Of a DNA stretch of 64,000 nt, positions 1-9,956 are shown piece after piece; the stretch's first letter is position 1; each line of letters begins with the position of its first letter. The DNA is taken from assembly GCF_036388275.1 (NCBI RefSeq), contig NZ_DASVSF010000100.1, positions 1 to 64,000 of the forward strand. Direction: 5' to 3'. This stretch comes from Longimicrobium sp. (lineage in GTDB: Bacteria; Gemmatimonadota; Gemmatimonadetes; Longimicrobiales; Longimicrobiaceae). The translations under genes and the position numbers were made by a program. A model generated the notes under the pieces. The model had not been told where the DNA came from and ran no database searches. It saw nothing but the letters and a program-made list of their open reading frames with translations.

Positions 1-385
1 GCGTCTACGCACCGGAATGCGCGCTGCTCCGTCTCCCGAGTGGACGCAGATGAGGGCCAAACCCCTGCTGTCACCTTGGTTTTGGGCGTCCCTGGCCCGA
101 TACAAAGATGTGGGTAATGGGTAGCGCAAGCGGGAGAGGGGGAGAACTGCACCAAGCTCCGGGCGCGCCCCCAACTTCAACTCGCATCCAAGCAGGCCAG
201 TCTGCGAAGGCAGACTTCGTGTGGTTGTTGCAGCGAATTCATTCGCCCGACCTAGCCGGGGCCTCTGCATCGTCCACCCGCCGCGCCCGCCAGGGTTTTT
301 GCTTTTCAGGGCGCGGGGTGCTAAACGTGTGGCTCCGACGCCGCACGCGGCGGACAGGTCGGGCTTTCCCTTGGCGGTTTGGCGA
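1..385. other. Left-end region without a confident gene; holds one dispersed repeat
   Basis: No coding region can be supported here. Short open frames run in from the left edge in all three forward frames, one ending near base 53 and another near base 117. The tail of an upstream rightward gene may be present but cannot be identified. The only clear structure is the two-hairpin repeat at 199-246, listed separately. The rest is presumably leader DNA for the gene starting at 386. Confidence 0.5.
199..246 (+). repeat. Two-hairpin dispersed repeat, copy A
   Basis: The first hairpin has arms AGTCTGC (199-205) and GCAGACT (210-216) around a GAAG loop. After a 16-base spacer comes the near-palindrome GCGAATTCATTCGC (233-246). 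The same layout, loop and spacer length recur at 11074-11121, 11399-11446 and, inverted, 61560-61607. The stem bases differ between copies in a compensated way, which points to selection on structure. It lies upstream of the gene at 386. Confidence 0.85.
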
Positions 386-1018
386 ATGAATCAGCAGATG
401 GTGCTGGAAATCGTGGGATACGTGGCCTCCGTGCTGGTGGCCGTTTCGCTGATGATGAGCAGCATCCTCAAGCTGCGCCTCATCAACCTCGTGGGTTCGG
501 CGGCGTTCACGGTGTACGGCGTGCTGATCCACGCGTACCCGGTGGCGGTGGTGAACCTGATCATCGTGTTCATCAACCTGTACTACCTGCGGCAGATGCT
601 GGGCTCGCGGGAGTACTTCAAGCTGCTCCGCGTGCAGGCCGGCTCGGAGTATCTTGCCGCGTTCCTGGACTTTCACCGCGCCGAGATCGAGCGCTTCCTT
701 CCCGGCTTCGCCCACGCGCCCGCGGAACGGCAGCTCATCTTCTTCGTGCTGCGCGACATGGTGCCCGCGGGGCTGTTCATCGGGGAGATGCGGGGAGACG
801 GGGCGCTGCGGGTGGTGCTGGATTTCGTGATCCCGCAGTACCGCGACTTCAAGACGGGGCGATACCTGTTCGCCGACCAGGCGCACTTCTTCCGCGAGCA
901 GGGCATCCGCGAGATCCTGAGCGAGCCCGGGAGCAAGGAGCACACGGAGTACCTGCGCCGGATGGGGTTCTCGCCCGGTGCGGACGGTGGGATGTACCGG
1001 CTGGCCGTGAGCGGGTGA
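386..1018 (+). CDS. YgjV-like inner membrane protein with C-terminal GNAT-like domain
   Basis: A 210-residue protein. About the first 70 residues are very hydrophobic and form two to three membrane segments resembling the YgjV family of inner membrane proteins. The remainder is soluble. It ends in a KEHTEYLRRMGF-type motif like the last helix and strand of GNAT acyltransferases, so a fused acetyltransferase-like domain is likely, with unknown substrate. The start is the ATG at 386 because the sequence before it reads through the intergenic repeat and has no protein character; an internal ATG at 398 is possible. The Shine-Dalgarno is weak. It stands alone, followed by a repeat-filled gap. Membrane topology is clear; the catalytic role is inferred. 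Confidence 0.7.
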   Translation: MNQQMVLEIVGYVASVLVAVSLMMSSILKLRLINLVGSAAFTVYGVLIHAYPVAVVNLIIVFINLYYLRQMLGSREYFKLLRVQAGSEYLAAFLDFHRAEIERFLPGFAHAPAERQLIFFVLRDMVPAGLFIGEMRGDGALRVVLDFVIPQYRDFKTGRYLFADQAHFFREQGIREILSEPGSKEHTEYLRRMGFSPGADGGMYRLAVSG

Positions 1019-1063
1019 GGGGCCTCACCTGCCCGCACGCTGCACCGGCCGAAGCCGCACGAT

Positions 1064-1138
1064 GTCATCCCGATGGAGCGGCCACTTCGAACCTGCCCGA
1101 ACACCGTAATTCGCAGCGACTGAGGGATCCGCCACACA
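1064..1138 (-). repeat. GATCC...GGATGAC dispersed repeat, copy 1 (inverted)
   Basis: Read on the minus strand, this copy begins TGTGTGGCGGATCCCTC and ends near GCTCCATCGGGATGAC. It matches 1258-1332 along its length, with most differences in the middle, so the two copies form an inverted pair about 120 bases apart. A more diverged relative lies at 11291-11353. Confidence 0.75.
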
Positions 1139-1257
1139 CTGCGGGATAATGCCTCCTCGCTGCGGAAGCACCCGGGCTGTTCTTCTCATTGGCTGGGCGA
1201 GCGCGGAACCGCACGGGGTTTGATTCGAGAGAGGGCGGCGGTTCGTCTCGCGGGGCT

Positions 1258-1332
1258 GTGTGGCGGATCCCTCGGTCGCTGCGGTCTGCCGTGCGCACAT
1301 CGGGTATGCCGTGGCCGCTCCGTCGGGATGAC
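1258..1332 (+). repeat. GATCC...GGATGAC dispersed repeat, copy 2
   Basis: Forward copy of the element at 1064-1138, sharing the TGTGTGGCGGATCCCTC start and the GTGGCCGCTCC...TCGGGATGAC end. With the inverted copy it could fold into a long imperfect stem in a transcript spanning both. Function unknown. Confidence 0.75.
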
Positions 1333-1424
1333 AAATCGCGCTTCGGCAGGTGAGGCGCGCCTGCGGCTCACCCGCTCACGCGTCGGGAGGCCCACCTGCC
1401 TTGGCCACGCGCGCCGGGCTGGCT

Positions 1425-1455
1425 CCCTTCCCCCGCGCAGTTTGCGGGGGAAGGG
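1425..1455 (+). repeat. C-rich hairpin repeat (7-base loop), copy 1
   Basis: A perfect 12-bp stem, CCCTTCCCCCGC (1425-1436) with GCGGGGGAAGGG (1444-1455), closes the loop GCAGTTT. The same stem-loop occurs at 11522-11552. Variants with changed but still paired stems occur at 10906-10934, 11162-11190, 61755-61785 and 61843-61875. Confidence 0.8.
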
Positions 1456-1612
1456 TTGGGGATGGGGGGCCGCCGCGGCATGCGCCGGCCCACTTCGAAA
1501 CGCAACGCCACACCCCGCCGCGCGCCTCCCGCACTGGACGGCGTTCGCACCCAGCCGCATCTTATCCGCGCCACTCCTTCGCCCTCTCTCCCCCGGATCG
1601 GGCTCGCCCGTC

Positions 1613-2680
1613 ATGGATTACGCACAGATCCGCCGTGGTCCCCTGCCCTTTCTCGTGGGCGCGGCAGCCGTCGTCATCCTGGTCGCGGGAATGCGCGCGG
1701 CGTCGGGAATCCTGAACCCCATGCTGATGGCGGGCTTCCTGGCCCTGCTCTTTCAGCCGCTCACCCGCAGGCTGCGCCGGTGGGGGATGGCGGGCGGGCT
1801 GGCGGTGACGCTCGTGGTGATCGGCGTCGTGATCTCGGGCCTGCTGCTGATCGCCTTCGTGGGCGAGTCGCTGCGGCAGATCGCGGTGGAGTTTCCCAGC
1901 ACCCGCGCGGAGCTCGATGCCATGATCGGCGGGCTCTCCGCCACGCTGGCCACGTACGGCATCGACGCGGGATCGTACCTGCAGAGCGCGCTCCGCGGGC
2001 CGGCGGTCGGGCGGGCGGCGCTGAACGTGTCGGGGAGCCTGGCGGCCACGCTGAGCAACCTGGCGCTGACGATGTTCATCTTCGCCTTCATGCTGGGCGG
2101 CATGTGGCAGCTGGAGCGGCGCGCCCAGGCGGGCTCGCGGGACCACAGCCCGCTGGCCGCGCGGTTCCTGGGATTTTCGGAGACCATTCGCCGCTACATG
2201 GGCGTGCGCGCGGTGCTGGGGCTGGTGGCGGCCATCCTGAACTACGTGCTGCTGCTGGTGCTGGGCGTGGACTACGCGCTGCTGTGGGCGGTGCTCTCGT
2301 TCCTGCTGAGCTTCGTTCCCAACATCGGCTTCACGCTGTCGCTGGTGCCGCCCACGCTGCTGGCGCTGGTAGACAGCGGGTGGCAGAGCGCGCTGATCGT
2401 CTTCATCGGCTACCAGGTGATCAACAACGTCCTCGACAACGTCATCGGGCCCAAGGTGGTGGGCAAGCAGATGCAGATGTCGGCGCTGCTCAGCTTTCTG
2501 TCGGTGATCTTCTGGGCGTGGGTGCTGGGCCCCACCGGCGCCATCCTGGCGGTGCCGCTCACGGTGCTGATCCGCGACCTGGCGTTCGGCCCGATGTCGC
2601 CGCCGGACATCGGCCCTCCCCGGCCCGTCACGAACTCCGCGGTACCCGCTCCCTACGCGCCGGAGCCGGCGCCCGGCTGA
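1613..2680 (+). CDS. AI-2E family transporter (PerM/TqsA-like permease)
   Basis: A 355-residue polytopic membrane protein of the AI-2E transporter family (TqsA/PerM type). Members export small molecules, or in some cases act as Na+/H+ antiporters; the substrate cannot be read from sequence. The C-terminal half carries family hallmarks: an FVPNIGF segment after the central helices, then NNVLDNVIGPKVVG and a hydrophobic stretch ending in GPTGAILAVPLTV. Length is normal for the family. The ATG at 1613 was chosen because the open frame before it is repeat DNA. A proline-rich tail of about 30 residues follows the last helix. It ends just before a strong hairpin and converges with the histidine kinase gene on the other strand. 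Confidence 0.85.
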   Translation: MDYAQIRRGPLPFLVGAAAVVILVAGMRAASGILNPMLMAGFLALLFQPLTRRLRRWGMAGGLAVTLVVIGVVISGLLLIAFVGESLRQIAVEFPSTRAELDAMIGGLSATLATYGIDAGSYLQSALRGPAVGRAALNVSGSLAATLSNLALTMFIFAFMLGGMWQLERRAQAGSRDHSPLAARFLGFSETIRRYMGVRAVLGLVAAILNYVLLLVLGVDYALLWAVLSFLLSFVPNIGFTLSLVPPTLLALVDSGWQSALIVFIGYQVINNVLDNVIGPKVVGKQMQMSALLSFLSVIFWAWVLGPTGAILAVPLTVLIRDLAFGPMSPPDIGPPRPVTNSAVPAPYAPEPAPG

Positions 2681-2689
2681 CAGAAAGCA

Positions 2690-2787
2690 TCACACGGAGG
2701 GCACGGAGGACACAGAGGGAAAAGAGAAAGGAGGGCACCAGCGGACGCCCTCCGTCCTCCCCCGTGCCCTCCGTGCCCTCCGTGTGA
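2690..2787. terminator. Nested inverted repeats, likely bidirectional terminator
   Basis: A perfect 20-bp inverted repeat (arms 2690-2709 and 2768-2787) contains tandem CACGGAGG-type units. It encloses a second hairpin, GGAGGGC (2730-2736) with GCCCTCC (2747-2753). It sits exactly between two convergent genes ending at 2680 and 2803. There is no U-tract. Confidence 0.65.
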
Positions 2788-2802
2788 GACCCGTTTTCGA
2801 AG

Positions 2803-5007
<2,205 letters not shown>

Positions 5008-5150
5008 CCATCGAAAACATGGAGAAAACCCGGTTGGCCGGCAGCCAGGGCGGCAAGAAGCACACCGCCTAACTCACGACAGCATTCGGACATGACAGGT
5101 GGCCGCAGCCGGGTATGCCGCTTGCGTTTGCCCCGGCCCGCCAAAGCGCC

Positions 5151-5166
5151 TTAGTGCTAAGATAAT
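5151..5166 (+). promoter_or_regulatory. Possible wrbA promoter with short palindrome
   Basis: A TTAGTGCTAA palindrome (5151-5160) runs straight into GATAAT (5161-5166), a good -10-like hexamer 48 bases before the wrbA start. No -35 box at standard spacing is obvious, so this is tentative. Confidence 0.3.
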
Positions 5167-5213
5167 TGGCGCTTGGCGATGACATGACAACCGCGAAACG
5201 CAGGGGAACTCGG

Positions 5214-5897
5214 ATGGCGACAAACGTTCTGGTGATCTACTACAGCAGCTACGGGCACACGGCGCGGATGGCGCAATCCGTGGCCGAGGGCGCCCGCGGG
5301 GCCGAGCCCGACGTGGAGGTGCGCGTGGTGCGCATTCCCGAGCTGGAGGAGGCGCGCCGCGCCATGTCTACACAGGAGTGGTACGTAAAGGCGCAGGAGG
5401 CGCACGCCGACATCCCGGAAGCCACGCTCGACGACCTGCGCTGGGCCGACGGCATCATCTGGGGGATGCCCACGCGCTTCGGCAACATGTCGGCGCAGGT
5501 CAAGCAGTTCATCGACACGGCGGGCGGGCTGTGGGCAAACGGCGAGCTCGAGGACAAGGCCACGGGCATCTTCACGAGTTCGGCCACCATCCATGGAGGG
5601 CAGGAGACGACGGTCATCACGGGCCTGGTGCCGCTGCTTCACTTGGGGATGATCTTCGTGGGCACGCCGTACGGGCAGAACCCGCAGATCCTGACGACGG
5701 ACGGCATCGGCGGGTCGCCGTACGGGCCGGGAACGCTGGCGGGGAACGACGGATCGCGCCAGCCGGAGGAGCGCGAGCTGACGACGGCGCGCAACCTGGG
5801 AAGCCGGGTGGCCAAGGTTGCCCGCCGGCTGAAGAGCCTGCGCGCCACCCAGGAGCACGGCCAGCAGCCCGACGCGCCGCAGTACGAGGGGCAGTAG
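5214..5897 (+). CDS. wrbA: NAD(P)H:quinone oxidoreductase type IV, WrbA
   Basis: A 227-residue flavodoxin-fold enzyme that reduces quinones by two electrons with NAD(P)H and FMN, limiting redox cycling. The N-terminal YYSSYGHT is the FMN phosphate-binding loop. GMPTRFGNMSAQVKQFID and the late GGSPYGPGTLAGNDG segment are WrbA signatures that bind the flavin ring and build the tetramer. The ATG at 5214 is preceded by an AGGGGA ribosome site seven bases away, which decides against an upstream in-frame start at 5166. The protein is about 25 residues longer than E. coli WrbA because of a polar tail. It is divergent from the sensor kinase and is followed by a strong hairpin. Confidence 0.93.
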   Translation: MATNVLVIYYSSYGHTARMAQSVAEGARGAEPDVEVRVVRIPELEEARRAMSTQEWYVKAQEAHADIPEATLDDLRWADGIIWGMPTRFGNMSAQVKQFIDTAGGLWANGELEDKATGIFTSSATIHGGQETTVITGLVPLLHLGMIFVGTPYGQNPQILTTDGIGGSPYGPGTLAGNDGSRQPEERELTTARNLGSRVAKVARRLKSLRATQEHGQQPDAPQYEGQ

Positions 5898-5922
5898 GGC
5901 CGCCGTCGGCCTCCTCTGCGCA

Positions 5923-5956
5923 GCGAGCGCCGCCCGGGGTCCCGGGCGGCGCTCGC
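5923..5956. terminator. 16-bp hairpin between convergent genes
   Basis: Arms 5923-5938 and 5941-5956 pair perfectly around a two-base gap, giving a 16-bp GC stem. It lies between wrbA and the leftward beta-helix gene and may stop transcription from both sides. Confidence 0.75.
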
Positions 5957-5977
5957 TCGTTCCGGCCGGCCAGGGCC

Positions 5978-7213
5978 TCAGCTCTTGAACGTCGCGCCCG
6001 GACCCACGTAGGTCTTGGTGTCAGGCTCCGCCCGCCAGCGCTGGAAGACGACGTTCGTGGGCGGGTTCGCCCCTTCGAAGCTGTAATCCACGATTCCGTG
6101 CCCGCGCGAGTCGTTGCCGACGACGTCGTGGTTGGCGCCGCTGTACATCAGGACCCCGTATTTCTGGCGCGCCGCCGTTCCCGGATCCACGTCGGCGACG
6201 ACCGTGGGCACGTCGGCGAGCTTGTTGTTGGTCACGCGCACCTCGGGGGCGTCGATGAAGATGCCGTAGAAGTTCGAGGAGCCGGGGTCGCCGTTCGCCG
6301 TGCAGATGTTGTTGTGCACGAGGTTGTGCTGCGTGACACCGGCGTGGGTGGTCACCAGGATACCCCAGAGCCGATTGGCGTGGCAGATGTTGTTGGCGAC
6401 GAGCGAGAAGCAGGTGTTTCCCGCCAGCGCCAGCCCGCCCTGGTTCTGAATGCAGATGTTGTCGGTGACCACGTTGTACCAGCCCCTCGCGTTGGCGTCG
6501 GTGCTCGTGAACCCGCCCACCACGATGCCCTTGTTGTTGTTCCCTCGAGCGTAGTTCTGCGACACCAGGGTGAACCCGACGGCGGCCTCGATGAAGGCGC
6601 TGCCGTTGTTCTCGCCTCGATTGCGGACGATCTGGTGGTGGAATCCGTTCACGTTGATGCCGTTCTCGCCGTTGCCGCTGGCGCTGCAGTCGCGCACGAT
6701 GACGTGCTTCGGATCGAACCCGCCGATCCCGGCGCCGTAGCTGGCGTCGAACCGGCACCGCTCTACCGTGACGTGGTGCACCAAGCTGCCCTCCACGCTG
6801 CCCATGAAGACGTGCCGGGGAATGGGGCCCTCGGGTGCGAGGATCCGCGTGGTGTTCTTGCCCTCCATGCCGAGATCCACGATGCGCACGTTCTTCGTTT
6901 CCGTCGCCGGGGCCACGGGCGACAGGTCGAACATCGCGTCGGCGTTGTTGTTGTACGACGCCTTGGGATCGATGGTGTGCTTGACGATGGAAGAGTACAT
7001 CCCCGAGCCCGCCAGCGTGATCCCCGAGGGCACCTTGATGGACTCGCCGACGGTGTACGTTCCCGGCGGGAACAGGACCGTACCACCCACCGGCTGGGCC
7101 GCGCCGATGGCGGCGCGGATGGCGTCCGCCCAGGAGTTGGTGGTGGTCTTGTAGGCCTTTACGTTGTAGACGGCTCCGCCTTCATCCAGCAACTGTCCTC
7201 TGACCTCGGCCAT
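5978..7213 (-). CDS. Right-handed parallel beta-helix (pectate lyase-like) protein
   Basis: A 411-residue protein. Residues about 10-70 match the start of pectate-lyase-3/glycosyl hydrolase 28-like folds: VYNVKAYKTTTNSWADAIRAAI, then a GGTVLFPPGTYTV turn and a SGITLAGSG strand. The rest is a series of beta-helix coils rich in asparagine ladders (NNNKGIVVGG, NQGGLALAGN, NLVHNNICTANGD). Such folds bind or cleave polysaccharide. No signal peptide is visible, which is unusual for a pectinase and closer to phage tail-spike or cargo-like proteins. The ATG at 7213 has an AGAGGAA ribosome site; sequence upstream of it has no protein character. Catalytic residues cannot be assigned, so substrate and activity are open. 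Confidence 0.8.
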   Translation of the reverse strand: MAEVRGQLLDEGGAVYNVKAYKTTTNSWADAIRAAIGAAQPVGGTVLFPPGTYTVGESIKVPSGITLAGSGMYSSIVKHTIDPKASYNNNADAMFDLSPVAPATETKNVRIVDLGMEGKNTTRILAPEGPIPRHVFMGSVEGSLVHHVTVERCRFDASYGAGIGGFDPKHVIVRDCSASGNGENGINVNGFHHQIVRNRGENNGSAFIEAAVGFTLVSQNYARGNNNKGIVVGGFTSTDANARGWYNVVTDNICIQNQGGLALAGNTCFSLVANNICHANRLWGILVTTHAGVTQHNLVHNNICTANGDPGSSNFYGIFIDAPEVRVTNNKLADVPTVVADVDPGTAARQKYGVLMYSGANHDVVGNDSRGHGIVDYSFEGANPPTNVVFQRWRAEPDTKTYVGPGATFKS

Positions 7214-7364
7214 GGTTCCTCTTCGGGATTGGGGGAGTAACGGCGCGGAATGATTCGCCACCCACGCCGCGCGCACCCGAATATAAACCGAAATATGAAA
7301 CAGGCGGAGCCCAACTCCGTACTCGTTCCGAACGGGCGCGGCCCCGTCCTCCAGACATGCGAGT

Positions 7365-7394
7365 GCGGCCCCCGGCATCGGTGCCGGGGGCCGC
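7365..7394 (-). terminator. Terminator-like hairpin after tatA
   Basis: A 13-bp perfect stem (7365-7377 with 7382-7394) closed by a TCGG loop, 25 bases downstream of the tatA stop. No U-run follows on the minus strand. Confidence 0.65.
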
Positions 7395-7418
7395 TCGTGG
7401 TTCGTGGTGCCGGGTGGG

Positions 7419-7673
7419 TCAGCCGACGCGGGTCGGCTCGCTCTCGACCGGGGCGGAGGTATGCACCGGGGCCCCGGGAGGCGGCGACTGCAGGTAGTTC
7501 TGCTGCGCGTTGGCCTGGATGCTCTCGTCGTCAAGCCCGTTCAGCGAGCGCTTGAAGTCGCGGATTCCCTTGCCCATGCCGCCGGCCAGCTCGGGCAGCC
7601 GCTTGGCGCCGAACAGGAGCAGCAGCACGCCGAAGATCAGTACCAGCTCGCCGAAACCAAGTCCGAAAGGCAT
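7419..7673 (-). CDS. tatA: Twin-arginine translocase subunit TatA/E
   Basis: An 84-residue protein with the classic TatA plan: a very short N-terminus, a single membrane helix (about residues 6-21, FGELVLIFGVLLLLFGAK), an FGAKRLPELAGGMGKG hinge and amphipathic helix, then a polar tail. TatA oligomers form the pore for folded proteins carrying SRRxFL-type signals. The window contains one such client, the FAD amine oxidase at 26110. The ribosome site AGGGAGGG is strong. It stands alone, without tatB or tatC nearby, which is common in this kind of genome. Confidence 0.9.
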   Translation of the reverse strand: MPFGLGFGELVLIFGVLLLLFGAKRLPELAGGMGKGIRDFKRSLNGLDDESIQANAQQNYLQSPPPGAPVHTSAPVESEPTRVG

Positions 7674-7909
7674 GGGGAACCCTCCCTGTCGTCAAAAAAG
7701 AAAAGCGGAAGCCGCGGAGTACCTTCGTCTCACCGGCACCGCTCGCGTCCGTAAACGCAGGTGCCGTATCGCAGTACCTAAGATAACCGCTTCCGCCGAA
7801 CCGGACAACCGCGCCGATCACGGTTCAGCCAATCCGGAAGTCCTTGTCGTCCACCGCCTTACAGATGTGCAAGCGAAACGGGGACGTGCCGGCGGCCCCG
7901 AACGCAAGC

Positions 7910-7940
7910 GCCCCCGGACGAAATCCTCTCGTCCGGGGGC
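7910..7940 (-). terminator. Terminator-like hairpin after the deacetylase-like gene
   Basis: A 12-bp perfect stem, GCCCCCGGACGA (7910-7921) with its complement (7929-7940), lies 26 bases past the stop of the leftward gene. Almost the same CCCCCGGACGA stem is used at 48033-48070, 40 kb away. Confidence 0.7.
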
Positions 7941-7966
7941 CGCTCACGCACTCACGCACTTCCACC

Positions 7967-9184
7967 TCACCGCCCGGTCGTTCCCCCGGCGGCCGGCGCG
8001 GCGGGCTGCGCGCCGCCGGCGGCGGGAGCGGCCGCGGCGGGTGCGCCGGCCACCTCGCGCGGCGTGCGTCCGCCCAGCGCCGAGCGGTTCAGGTACTGCG
8101 CCATGGTCGCGGGGTAGCTGATCGTCCGCGGGTCGCCGTCCGACACGTAGCGATTGGTGGGGTCCTGCTCCCACCGCTGAAGCTGCCGCTCCAGCTGCCC
8201 CGGCCCTACGATGAAGCGGTCCACCGAGTGGGGATCCCACCGCGTGTCCCAGGGCGTAACGCTGGGCCCGCCCGACACCTCGAGCACCACCTTGTTCTCA
8301 TAGCGCTTGCCGTTGCGGTACGTGCCCGCCCACGCCAGCGGCTTGTTGCGCGGCCACATGCCCAAGGGCAGCGCGAACGTCACGATGTCGTAGTCCTGCG
8401 GCAGGTACGCCTTGATGCTGTCTTCGCCGATGCCGATCCAGTCCTGCGCCTGCTGGTCGTTCGCCGCCCGGTCCAGCCGCGCGTGGTACAGGGTGTGGTT
8501 GCACACCTCGTGTCCGTCGCGGACGATCATCTCCATCTTCTTGCGGATGTTGGCCTCGCGCTGCTCCCGCGGCGTGTCGCGGTCCTTGGTCTCGCCGAAG
8601 AAGTTGGACGGATGGCTCGCGGCGGGCAGGATGCACCACACCATGCCGCCCGGCCCCCATCCCGGGTTCTCGCGCTTGAACGACATCCACGACCCCATCA
8701 TGGTGTTGGGGTCCACCTCGCCGTTGGCCGTCAGGTAGAACTGGCCCCGCGTGGCGTCGTCCATCGTAAAGACGACGGGCGTGGTGCCGCGCGGAATGTC
8801 GATGTTCCCCTCCAGCACCTGGCGCATGGTCACGGGGCGATATCCCGCCTCGTACAGCGTGCGGATGTCCTTGCGGAAGTTCTCCAGCGTGCGGACGAAC
8901 TCGCCCTCGGGGCTGCCGGTGCGGTGGTACTCCAGCACCATGATGCGGCCCAGCTCGTTGGGCGGCAGCTGCGTCGTGGGGCCCGCGGGAAGGTTGTTGG
9001 CCGTCTGCCCGGGCTGCGCGCCCGACGCGGCGCCGGTGTCGCCGGGCGCCGCCGCTGCCGTGGCGCTGTCGTTGGCCTGCTCGCCGTCGCCCTCGCCCTT
9101 GCCGTCGCCGCCACCGCAGGCGGCCAGCAGCACCAGCAGCGCCGCGGCGGCGGCCTTCTGCGCCCACTCCGATCGGTTCATCAT
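7967..9184 (-). CDS. Polysaccharide deacetylase-like lipoprotein
   Basis: A 405-residue exported protein. The first 20 residues form a lipoprotein signal ending LLVLLAAC, so the mature protein is anchored by lipid, followed by a flexible Gly/Ala/Gln-rich linker to about residue 75. The body resembles carbohydrate esterase family 4: an EYHRTG strand, VFTMDDA in place of the usual TFDD catalytic/metal motif, and GHEVCNHTLYH, which supplies the H-x3-H metal ligands. The fold removes acetyl groups from sugars such as peptidoglycan or chitin. The altered TMDD motif keeps the aspartate pair, so activity is plausible but unproven. The C-terminal 35 residues are a low-complexity Ala/Pro/Gly tail. Two adjacent ATG codons (9184, 9181) could start it. 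Confidence 0.8.
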   Translation of the reverse strand: MMNRSEWAQKAAAAALLVLLAACGGGDGKGEGDGEQANDSATAAAAPGDTGAASGAQPGQTANNLPAGPTTQLPPNELGRIMVLEYHRTGSPEGEFVRTLENFRKDIRTLYEAGYRPVTMRQVLEGNIDIPRGTTPVVFTMDDATRGQFYLTANGEVDPNTMMGSWMSFKRENPGWGPGGMVWCILPAASHPSNFFGETKDRDTPREQREANIRKKMEMIVRDGHEVCNHTLYHARLDRAANDQQAQDWIGIGEDSIKAYLPQDYDIVTFALPLGMWPRNKPLAWAGTYRNGKRYENKVVLEVSGGPSVTPWDTRWDPHSVDRFIVGPGQLERQLQRWEQDPTNRYVSDGDPRTISYPATMAQYLNRSALGGRTPREVAGAPAAAAPAAGGAQPAAPAAGGTTGR

Positions 9185-9300
9185 CTGCACTGAGTATTCG
9201 GGGATGCACGAACGCCCGCCGGGGCGGGTCCGCGGCACACGCGCGGAGTTTCCGGCCCCGTCAGGCGCAAGGTTCGTGCGCGGCCGGGCCGCGCGCGGCA

Positions 9301-9909
9301 TCACTCCTCCGGCAGGCGCGGCAGCAGGTCGTCGGCCAGGCGGGCCAGGGCGCGCTGGTACACCATCCGGGCGCGCAGCTCGGGAAGGTCCAGCCGCTCC
9401 ACGTAGTGCGCCACGGCGCGGGTGGGGTCGGCGTGCTGGTGCTGCTCCATCAGCTCCACGAACTCCATGGCGAAGCGGATGTGCGACGTCACCAGCGTTT
9501 CCTCGGCGCGCGCGGCGGCCAGCTCCAGCCACAGGTTTTCTTCGTCGCTGCGCTGCTTGTGGCGGCGGATGTAGCGAAGCGCCCCCATGGGCGTGGCGTA
9601 GCGCCAGTCCCATCCCCATCCCCGGTGCCCCTCGCGCGCCAGGTCTTCGCTCACCTCGCGCGCGTCCATCAGCGCCACCGCCCGCGTGCCGATGGGCTCG
9701 GCCTCGTCGCCGTCCAGCTCCATCGTCTCGATGTAGCGGTCGATGGCCTCGTCGAAGGGCATGCGCGGCGCCAGGATGGCCACCAGGTCCAGGGCCAGGT
9801 TGGCGTGCACGTCGATCAGTGCCTCGCGCGCGGCGGCCTCGGTGCGGTCGAGCTTGCGGGCCAGGTCGGCGGGGAGCCGCTGGGTGAACAGGGACGATAC
9901 GCTGGGCAT
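9301..9909 (-). CDS. Conserved-looking hypothetical protein, 202 aa
   Basis: A 202-residue soluble, helix-rich, acidic protein that I do not recognise. It has no signal peptide or membrane segment. Charged regular stretches (ETMELDGDEAEPIGTRAVALMDAREVSEDLAREG; WGWDWRYATPMGALRYIRRHKQ) and codon use like its neighbours make it a real gene. The ATG at 9909 is taken because sequence before it is of intergenic character; the ribosome site is weak. It lies 47 bases downstream of uppP on the same strand and may be cotranscribed with it. No function is proposed. Confidence 0.65.
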   Translation of the reverse strand: MPSVSSLFTQRLPADLARKLDRTEAAAREALIDVHANLALDLVAILAPRMPFDEAIDRYIETMELDGDEAEPIGTRAVALMDAREVSEDLAREGHRGWGWDWRYATPMGALRYIRRHKQRSDEENLWLELAAARAEETLVTSHIRFAMEFVELMEQHQHADPTRAVAHYVERLDLPELRARMVYQRALARLADDLLPRLPEE

Positions 9910-9956
9910 GGGGTCGGGTCCGGGGCGAGGGAGGGAAAACGGGGTGCGGGGCGGCC

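Larger units (their letters stand above)
1019..1612. other. 594-base intergenic region filled with repeats
   Basis: No gene is visible. The stretch holds an inverted pair of GATCC...GGATGAC repeats (1064-1138 and 1258-1332) and a C-rich hairpin repeat (1425-1455). Long open frames cross it only because of the base composition. It separates two rightward genes. Confidence 0.7.

Noticed and set aside
221..385. Possible protein start reading MVVAANSFA, also seen at other repeat copies
   Set aside because: The peptide comes from translating the two-hairpin repeat (GCGAATTCATTCGC region), which lies between genes in several places and on both strands. It is not a conserved coding motif.
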